This document shows positions 6,858 to 10,746 of a stretch of 10,746 nucleotides of DNA, one piece after another. Every line of letters begins with the position of its first letter. Position 1 is the stretch's first letter. Position numbers and translations under genes: made by a program. Below the pieces are notes generated by a model, which saw nothing but the letters and a program-made list of their open reading frames with translations, was not told where the DNA came from and made no database searches. This DNA comes from a bacterium (GTDB taxonomy: Bacteria; Patescibacteriota; Minisyncoccia; JACQLN01), in the NCBI GenBank assembly GCA_030697855.1, contig JAUYOU010000071.1, positions 1-10,746 of the forward strand, written 5' to 3'.

Positions 6858-7826
6858 TTAAATTTGTTTAATACTATCTTCTAAAGAAACCTCTGGACTA
6901 TTTTCTACTGCCAGAGTGGTAACAATTTCTACGTCTACAAATTCGTTACTCGCTTCGGTTGCTACAATACCAGCTTCTGGTTCTGAACTATTTATATCTT
7001 CTGTGTTTAGAATATTTTCTTCGGCAACGGCTTCTGTGGCAACAGATGTTTCTGGCGCACCAACATTTTCTAAGCCTAGTATTTCTTCGGCCAACTGTCT
7101 ATATGCTTTACCCCCTTTGGAATAAAGATCGTATTGTAAAATAGTTTTTCCAAAAGAGGGCGCTTCGGCCAAAGAGACGCAACGAGGTATAACAGAATTA
7201 AAAACTCGCCCCGGAAAGTTTCTGTTCATTTCTTTAACCACATCGCGGTTCAACCTGTTGCGCTTATCGTACATAGTTAACACTGCACCAAGCACATTAA
7301 TATTATGCCCCAAATTATCACGAATTAATTCTATAGTTTTTAAAAGATGGCCAATACCTTCCAAAGCATAGTATTCGCACTGTACAGGAATAACAATAAA
7401 ATCGGAAGCAACTAGGCCATTTATTGTTAGAAGCCCAAGTGAAGGCGGTGAATCTATTAAAATATAGTCGTAGTTTGTGGAGACTCTGCTTAGAGCCTCG
7501 CGCAAACGAAATTCTCTGTTGGGTTGAGTTACAAGTTCTATGCCAGCGCCCGCTAAATTTGTATTAGTAGGCAAAAGATCTAAACCCGCAACACCGGTTT
7601 TTCTTATGGCTTCTTCTGGTAATAAGCCATTTGTTAGAACATGGTACAAATGCCACTCTAATTGATACGGATCCACACCCAGACCAGAAGTAGAATTAGC
7701 TTGAGGATCTAAGTCGACAACTAAAACAGATTTGCCGTGTGCCGCCAAAAAAGCGCCTACGTTTACAACGCTGGTAGATTTACCTACACCGCCTTTTTGG
7801 TTAACAAAAGAAATTGTTCTAGACAC
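6858..7826 (-). CDS. parA: Chromosome partitioning ATPase ParA (Soj) with acidic tail
   Basis: This deviant-Walker ATPase forms nucleoid-bound dimers whose gradient moves ParB-parS complexes. The deviant Walker A motif KGGVGKST is at 11-18, the switch region DLDPQANST at 38-46, and Walker B YILIDSPPSLG at 121-131. The core ends near residue 253, the usual ParA length. A further roughly 69 residues (254-322) form a low-complexity tail rich in Glu, Ala, Val, Thr and Ser with a single Lys, probably disordered and strongly acidic, which is unusual. The start codon is GTG, giving MSRTISFVNQ; no upstream ATG fits better. No Shine-Dalgarno site is seen, and the parA promoter lies 26-54 bases upstream. 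It is the first gene of the parAB operon. Confidence 0.96.
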   Translation of the reverse strand: MSRTISFVNQKGGVGKSTSVVNVGAFLAAHGKSVLVVDLDPQANSTSGLGVDPYQLEWHLYHVLTNGLLPEEAIRKTGVAGLDLLPTNTNLAGAGIELVTQPNREFRLREALSRVSTNYDYILIDSPPSLGLLTINGLVASDFIVIPVQCEYYALEGIGHLLKTIELIRDNLGHNINVLGAVLTMYDKRNRLNRDVVKEMNRNFPGRVFNSVIPRCVSLAEAPSFGKTILQYDLYSKGGKAYRQLAEEILGLENVGAPETSVATEAVAEENILNTEDINSSEPEAGIVATEASNEFVDVEIVTTLAVENSPEVSLEDSIKQI

Positions 7827-7851
7827 AAAATTACTTAGTTAGATATTACTT

Positions 7852-7880
7852 ATTTTACCTTAAGGAACCTGCATTGACAA
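7852..7880 (-). promoter_or_regulatory. Promoter of parAB
   Basis: On the minus strand TTGTCA (7875-7880) and TAAAAT (7852-7857) are separated by exactly 17 bases. This would give a leader of roughly 20 bases before the GTG of parA. The -35 box overlaps the -35 of the divergent tRNA promoter. Confidence 0.65.
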
Positions 7881-7902
7881 TGAATAGTTTTTACTAGAAA
7901 AT
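7874..7902 (+). promoter_or_regulatory. Probable promoter of tRNA-Leu
   Basis: On the plus strand a perfect TTGACA (7874-7879) is followed after 17 bases by GAAAAT (7897-7902), a weaker -10. Transcription would start close to the tRNA 5' end at 7914. Its -35 shares five bases with the divergent parA -35, so one polymerase binding there would exclude the other. Confidence 0.55.
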
Positions 7903-7913
7903 ACCTAAATGTT

Positions 7914-7995
7914 GGGTGAGTGATGAAATTGGCAAACATGCACGACTCAAAATCGTGTGCCGAAAGGCTTGAGGGTTCAAGTCCCTCCTCGCCCA
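7914..7995 (+). tRNA. tRNA-Leu, anticodon CAA
   Basis: The sequence folds as a complete class II tRNA. The acceptor stem GGGTGAG (7914-7920) pairs with CTCGCCC (7988-7994) with one G-U. The D arm is ATG/CAT with a TTGGC-type loop. The anticodon stem CACGA/TCGTG encloses the loop CTCAAAA, giving anticodon CAA, which reads the Leu codon UUG. A long variable arm (GCC, GAAA, GGC) fits Leu. The T arm is GAGGG, TTCAAGT, CCCTC. The discriminator base is A (7995). CCA is not encoded (CAA follows), so it must be added by nucleotidyltransferase. There is no intron. A LAGLIDADG gene starts four bases beyond the discriminator and is probably on the same transcript. Confidence 0.96.
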
Positions 7996-7999
7996 CAAC

Positions 8000-8569
8000 A
8001 TGGATTCAAAAAAGGAACTTTTAGCATATATGGTGGGTGTTTCCTTAGGAGATGGAAACCTTTCTAATCCAAATAAAAGAGCTATCAGGTTAAGAATTAC
8101 TTGCGACAATAAATACCCAAAGTTAATAAAACATATAATAGAAACTCTAAAAACACTCTTTCCCAAAAATAAAGTAAGTAAAATTAATAGAATCACCAGT
8201 ACAGATATAAGTTTGTACTCCAATGTGTTAGGAAAAATACTAGATTGGAAATGGGATAAAGGACCAAAAGATTTACAAAATATTAAAATCCCCGAATGGA
8301 TCAAAGACAATACAAAGTTTACAAAAGAATGTTTACGCGGATTGTTTCAAACAGATGGCTCAATATATAAAGATAGAGATTACTTAATGATTAATTTTGT
8401 AAATACTTCTCCAATATTAGTTGATGATATTTATAAATTAACAAAAAAATTAGGTTATTCTCCCAATATTCAAAAGCTAAAACAATCTAACGGAAAAATA
8501 AAACACACAATTCGTATTTCAAAAGATTCGCAAAAATTTATTAAAGAAATAAACTTTTGGAAAAAATAA
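8000..8569 (+). CDS. Free-standing LAGLIDADG endonuclease-like protein
   Basis: This 189-residue protein has two LAGLIDADG-type helices: LLAYMVGVSLGDG (7-19) with acidic D18, and CLRGLFQTDGS (111-121) with acidic D119. That pattern fits a single-chain, two-half homing endonuclease fold, each acidic residue contributing to a metal site. Family members cut a long recognition site to spread selfish DNA; some act as maturases. The sequence between the motifs is rich in Lys and Asn, and KIPEWI (97-102) resembles the linker seen in such proteins. It begins CAAC-ATG straight after tRNA-Leu without a Shine-Dalgarno site. The tRNA is uninterrupted, so this is not an intron-encoded copy. Both acidic residues are present, so it may be active, but its target is unknown. 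Imperfect inverted repeats flank it (7989-7999 and 8572-8582). Confidence 0.85.
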   Translation: MDSKKELLAYMVGVSLGDGNLSNPNKRAIRLRITCDNKYPKLIKHIIETLKTLFPKNKVSKINRITSTDISLYSNVLGKILDWKWDKGPKDLQNIKIPEWIKDNTKFTKECLRGLFQTDGSIYKDRDYLMINFVNTSPILVDDIYKLTKKLGYSPNIQKLKQSNGKIKHTIRISKDSQKFIKEINFWKK

Positions 8570-8613
8570 AAGTTGTGATCGACCCTCTCCCGTGGCACAA
8601 ATTAAAAGAAGAC

Positions 8614-8643
8614 TTGCAAACAGAAAATAATATTTGATACAAT
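8614..8643 (+). promoter_or_regulatory. Extended -10 promoter of GC-rich island 2
   Basis: TTGCAA (8614-8619) and TACAAT (8638-8643) are 18 bases apart, with TG one base before the -10. Transcription should begin near 8650. The layout mirrors the promoter of GC-rich island 1. Confidence 0.7.
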
Positions 8644-8710
8644 TAATTCAGTCCTTTCGTCCCAGCGAGCAAGGCTCGTCTGGATAATCCCGGCAGCCAG
8701 CACAGCCCAC

Positions 8711-8716
8711 AGGAGG
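8711..8716 (+). promoter_or_regulatory. Perfect Shine-Dalgarno site in GC-rich island 2
   Basis: AGGAGG ends six bases before the ATG at 8723, an optimal spacing. The core genes in this window lack such sites, so it is unlikely to be chance and argues that the 22-codon frame is translated. Confidence 0.65.
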
Positions 8717-8722
8717 CTTTGT

Positions 8723-8791
8723 ATGACTACCCAGGTCGGCCGCGTGCACCACATACGCGGCCAAACCACCAAGGCGCAGTTCGCCGAGTAG
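8723..8791 (+). CDS. Possible 22-residue peptide
   Basis: ATG to TAG encodes MTTQVGRVHHIRGQTTKAQF plus AE, a small basic peptide I do not recognise. Support comes from the AGGAGG site six bases upstream, the dedicated promoter at 8614-8643, and GC-rich third codon positions (mostly C or G), as in the 138-residue gene of the other island. The same third-position pattern continues in frame past TAG, which could mean that an older, longer gene was cut by a nonsense mutation. However, the next in-frame stop (8876-8878) lies beyond the terminator, so a complete longer product is not expected from this transcript. It could be a small protein, a leader peptide, or chance inside a structured RNA. Confidence 0.4.
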   Translation: MTTQVGRVHHIRGQTTKAQFAE

Positions 8792-8837
8792 ACCACCCTC
8801 GAACAATGGTCGAAGGCCGTACCAAGCGCCGTCGAGA

Positions 8838-8868
8838 CGGTTCAGCTAAGCTGGACTGCTTCTTTTTT
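8838..8868 (+). terminator. Intrinsic terminator of GC-rich island 2
   Basis: GTTCAGC (8840-8846) pairs with GCTGGAC (8850-8856) with one G-U around a TAA loop; two more pairs (8838-8839 with 8857-8858) can extend it. A T-rich run follows (8860-8868). The other strand has no U-tract after the hairpin, so it serves the plus strand. It ends just before the stop codon of the converging cupredoxin gene. Confidence 0.8.
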
Positions 8869-8870
8869 AT

Positions 8871-9266
8871 TTAATTAAATTTTATAGAAAAACCATACAT
8901 CCCCATAGCGCAGGTGCCATTTAAAACGAAACCTATTTTTTGCGGAGGTACTTCAATTTCGGTAACACCAGATGGTGCTAAATTTGTTCTGTAGTTTAAA
9001 CTCGGAATAACCAATGCCGAAGAACAATCAAACGTGCCTTGTGTTTTTACTTTAATAATCGTGGGTATATCGGCTTTGGCTAAAATTTCTCTTGGTGTAT
9101 AGCCCCCTTTCGCCTTAATTTCGATAATTTGTTTTCCATCTATAACTTGCGAAACCGCGATAGGTTCTTTGTTTGGCAAGCCCGAGGAATCTCTGTTGTT
9201 AGCAAAAAATATCGCGGCAAAAACAACACCTGCCGAAATTATTATAGATATAATTGTTAATTTCAT
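8871..9266 (-). CDS. Exported cupredoxin-like copper-binding protein
   Basis: The 131-residue protein begins with an uncleaved anchor or signal peptide (residues about 3-22, IISIIISAGVVFAAIFFA) followed by a short linker. Residues about 47-131 form a cupredoxin-like beta domain: GGYTPREILAKADIP (54-68), DCSSALVIPSL (80-90), LAPSGVTEIEVPP (96-108) and GTCAMGMYGF (117-126). The likely copper ligands are Cys81, Cys119 and Met121 or Met123; the usual histidines are missing, which suits Cu(I). It probably sits on the outer face of the membrane and accepts or buffers copper. It is the last gene of a tight minus-strand operon, starting four bases after the HMA membrane protein gene, without a Shine-Dalgarno site. 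Family assignment is good; the exact role is inferred from the neighbours. Confidence 0.83.
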   Translation of the reverse strand: MKLTIISIIISAGVVFAAIFFANNRDSSGLPNKEPIAVSQVIDGKQIIEIKAKGGYTPREILAKADIPTIIKVKTQGTFDCSSALVIPSLNYRTNLAPSGVTEIEVPPQKIGFVLNGTCAMGMYGFSIKFN

Positions 9267-9270
9267 TTTT

Positions 9271-10287
9271 CTAAAAATTAAATACTGGATTTAATAATCC
9301 TGCTGCAACTAAACTGTTAATTAAATTTAAAATTCCAAAAAATATAACTATTAAACCCGAAGCCTTAAAAAATATTCCTAAGTTCTTTTTATCTATACTC
9401 AAGGAACCAAAACTTAAGAAAGAAAGCACTGGCAGTGTACCCAAAGCAAAGAAAAGCATTATTAAACCACCTGTCCAAAAACTACCTGTTGTAAGTGTAT
9501 ATATCTGCATAGACTGTGTAAACCCACACGGCAAAAAGAAAGTAGCCACTCCAAGCAGCATAGGTATTAAGGCGTGATTAACCTTTTTTAAACCATGTAC
9601 ACCCTTGCCCAAAAAAGATGGCAGAGTTGGCTGAATTTTTTTAGCCCAAGGAAAAACATCTAATAAATTTATACCCAAAACAAGAAGAATTATTGCCACT
9701 ATAAAACTTAATACAAAAATTCCTGTTCCACCAAACTGAAAAGAAGATCCTACTGCACCAATAAGGCCTCCTAATATAAAAAATGAAATTAAACGCCCAA
9801 CATGAAATAAAATCTGAGGCTTAACCTTGCTACCTTCTTTTGTAAAATTTGCCGAAACAGAAAGCACTAATCCACCTACCACAGCCATACACGTAGACAC
9901 TGAAGCTATAAACCCAATAACAAACGCAGTACCCAAACCAACTTCCGAACTATTAACTAAGTTTACTAAACCAATTTTTTGTAAAAAAATAAAAAGCAAA
10001 ATAAAACCTAAGGCAATTGGTCCAGCAATTAAAAAATCTTTCCATTTAACAGTGTGTTTTTGTTTTTCTAATAAAAGTTCGTAGCCATGATGCTTAATAA
10101 CTTCGGTTAAATCTTTGGCAATATGTTCTGGAGATTTTTCACCAAAATTTCCACTAATTTCAACTTCTAAATTTTTAAGCGAAGCATAAACTGAATCCAC
10201 TTCGGGTAATTCTTTAAGTTCTGATTCAATTAAAACAGTACAAGCTTTACAATGCATTCCTTTTACAAAAAATTTATATTTTTTCAT
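9271..10287 (-). CDS. HMA domain fused to DsbD_2/TauE-SafE-like membrane protein
   Basis: The 338-residue protein has a cytoplasmic N-terminal heavy-metal-associated domain (residues 1-75) with the copper-binding motif GMHCKAC (Cys13, Cys16). About seven membrane segments follow, at roughly 86-108, 118-148, 160-185, 190-212, 238-256, 263-290 and 305-325. Conserved features of the DsbD_2/TauE-SafE-like family are visible as STCMAVVGG in the second segment and FLPCGFTQSMQ in the fifth; each has one cysteine, which could form a thiol pair or pass metal across the membrane. It is encoded two bases after the copA stop and before a cupredoxin gene, so a role in copper transfer or in keeping exported thiols reduced is likely. 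Which of these it does cannot be told from the sequence. It ends with TAG. Confidence 0.85.
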   Translation of the reverse strand: MKKYKFFVKGMHCKACTVLIESELKELPEVDSVYASLKNLEVEISGNFGEKSPEHIAKDLTEVIKHHGYELLLEKQKHTVKWKDFLIAGPIALGFILLFIFLQKIGLVNLVNSSEVGLGTAFVIGFIASVSTCMAVVGGLVLSVSANFTKEGSKVKPQILFHVGRLISFFILGGLIGAVGSSFQFGGTGIFVLSFIVAIILLVLGINLLDVFPWAKKIQPTLPSFLGKGVHGLKKVNHALIPMLLGVATFFLPCGFTQSMQIYTLTTGSFWTGGLIMLFFALGTLPVLSFLSFGSLSIDKKNLGIFFKASGLIVIFFGILNLINSLVAAGLLNPVFNF

Positions 10288-10289
10288 AT

Positions 10290-10746
10290 CTATATTTTTT
10301 TAGTTTTAATTCTAAGCGAATTACCAACCACCGAAACACTCGAAGCCGCCATCGCAAAACCAGCAAACACTGGGCTTAAAAGCCAACCTAAAAATGGGTA
10401 AAAAGCTCCTGCTGCTAAAGGTATGCCAATAATATTATAAGCAAATGCCCAAAACAAATTTTGTTTAATCCCTCGCATTGTTATTTTAGAAAGAGTTATT
10501 GCTTTAACAAGTTTAGAAATATCTCCATTTAAAAGAGTAATACCGGCCGATTCTATAGCGACATCGGTTCCCGTAGCCATAGCTATGCCAACATCGGCTT
10601 GAGCTAACGCCGGAGCATCGTTTACACCATCACCCGCCATAACCACAATCTTGCCTTGAGATTGTAATTCTTTTATTTTATTAAGTTTGTCTTCCGGTAA
10701 AACTTCGGCCACAACTTCGTCTATGCCAACCTCTTTGGCAATATAA
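10290..10746 (-). CDS. copA: Cu(I)-transporting P1B-type ATPase, C-terminal part (partial)
   Basis: This is the 3' end of a P-type ATPase that expels copper from the cytoplasm; the frame is open to the window edge at 10746. The hinge motif GDGVNDAPALAQADVGIAM of the phosphorylation domain is present, followed by GTDVAIESA. The last two membrane segments carry the Cu(I)-site residues of the P1B-1 subgroup: AYN in the first and MAASSVSVVGNS in the second. The N-terminal metal-binding domains, CPC motif and DKTG site lie outside the window. It is upstream of the HMA membrane protein (two-base gap) and the cupredoxin gene, so the three form one operon whose promoter is not in view. The GTG at 10712 is internal, not a start. 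Confidence 0.93.
   Translation of the reverse strand, partial: YIAKEVGIDEVVAEVLPEDKLNKIKELQSQGKIVVMAGDGVNDAPALAQADVGIAMATGTDVAIESAGITLLNGDISKLVKAITLSKITMRGIKQNLFWAFAYNIIGIPLAAGAFYPFLGWLLSPVFAGFAMAASSVSVVGNSLRIKTKKI

Larger units (their letters stand above)
8649..8869 (+). ncRNA. Possible structured small RNA or leader (GC-rich island 2)
   Basis: Between a good promoter and a terminator lies about 220 bases of GC-rich sequence (63 percent over 8701-8760) quite unlike its neighbours. A strong hairpin pairs CCAGCGAGC (8662-8670) with GCTCG-T-CTGG (8674-8683), leaving one bulged T and a three-base loop. A second short hairpin sits at 8829-8840 (CCGT/ACGG) just before the terminator. CAGTCC at the predicted 5' end (8649-8654) can pair with GGACTG in the terminator (8853-8858), which could give the RNA a closed form. 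It does not look like tmRNA, RNase P RNA, SRP RNA or a riboswitch class I know. It may instead be the message for a 22-residue peptide (8723-8791), or serve both roles. Confidence 0.45.

Noticed and set aside
5923..7913. parS site near parAB
   Set aside because: No match to the consensus parS palindrome was found; the near-palindrome around TCTAGA at the parA start is asymmetric and unlike parS.
7914..8569. Group I intron or intervening sequence in the tRNA
   Set aside because: All arms of tRNA-Leu are contiguous and pair properly; the LAGLIDADG gene lies outside it.
8573..8600. Remnant of a duplicated tRNA 3' end after the LAGLIDADG gene
   Set aside because: Only loose similarity to a T arm and acceptor end is visible, with no exact repeat of the tRNA-Leu 3' end.
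8602..8796. Minus-strand open frame of 64 codons in the second GC-rich island
   Set aside because: Promoter, Shine-Dalgarno site and terminator all point to the plus strand, and no signals support the minus frame.
8723..8878. A 51-residue protein by reading through the TAG at 8789-8791
   Set aside because: The next stop lies beyond the T-rich run of the terminator, so the transcript would end before it, and nothing else suggests TAG recoding. The continued GC-rich third positions remain a hint of an older frame.
1..10746. Alternative genetic code with UGA read as glycine
   Set aside because: No recognised protein contains an in-frame TGA, and the only TGA at a gene end acts as a stop in the 138-residue gene.

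Overview
The window is AT-rich bacterial DNA with short intergenic gaps and standard stop codons. It most resembles a genome of the Candidate Phyla Radiation (Patescibacteria, possibly the Parcubacteria side). That assignment is an inference from low GC, cut-down versions of Mfd and the stringent-response enzyme, almost no Shine-Dalgarno sequences in front of core genes, and a free-standing LAGLIDADG gene abutting a tRNA. There is no 16S rRNA or ribosomal protein here to confirm it.

Left block (1-3941, + strand): the 3' end of mfd, then dprA and topA, a gene pair often adjacent in bacteria. The gaps after mfd and after dprA hold three related nested-hairpin elements (506-598, 1705-1781 inverted, 1801-1891). 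They share a core but have unrelated outer arms that are each well paired.

Middle block: a GC-rich island (3921-4475) carries a complete minus-strand transcription unit for an unrecognised 138-residue membrane-anchored protein: strong extended -10 promoter, strong Shine-Dalgarno site, and a terminator lying over the stop codon of topA. Next come a (p)ppGpp synthetase/hydrolase that ends after its TGS domain (4528-5940) and, converging on it with an 18-base overlap, the chromosome segregation pair parA-parB (7826 down to 5923). The parA promoter and a tRNA-Leu(CAA) promoter diverge from overlapping -35 boxes. A LAGLIDADG gene starts four bases after the tRNA 3' end.

Right block: a second GC-rich island (8614-8869, + strand) again has an extended -10 promoter, a perfect Shine-Dalgarno site and a terminator, but only a 22-codon frame, so it may be a small RNA or a very small protein gene. 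It converges on a minus-strand copper-handling operon: the 3' end of a Cu(I) P1B ATPase (copA-like), an HMA plus DsbD/TauE-like membrane protein, and an exported cupredoxin-like protein.

Functionally the window combines DNA repair, recombination and topology (mfd, dprA, topA), chromosome partitioning (parAB), the stringent response (rsh), a tRNA with a selfish-type gene behind it, and copper homeostasis. The parts not explained by known families are the two GC-rich islands and the three nested-hairpin elements.
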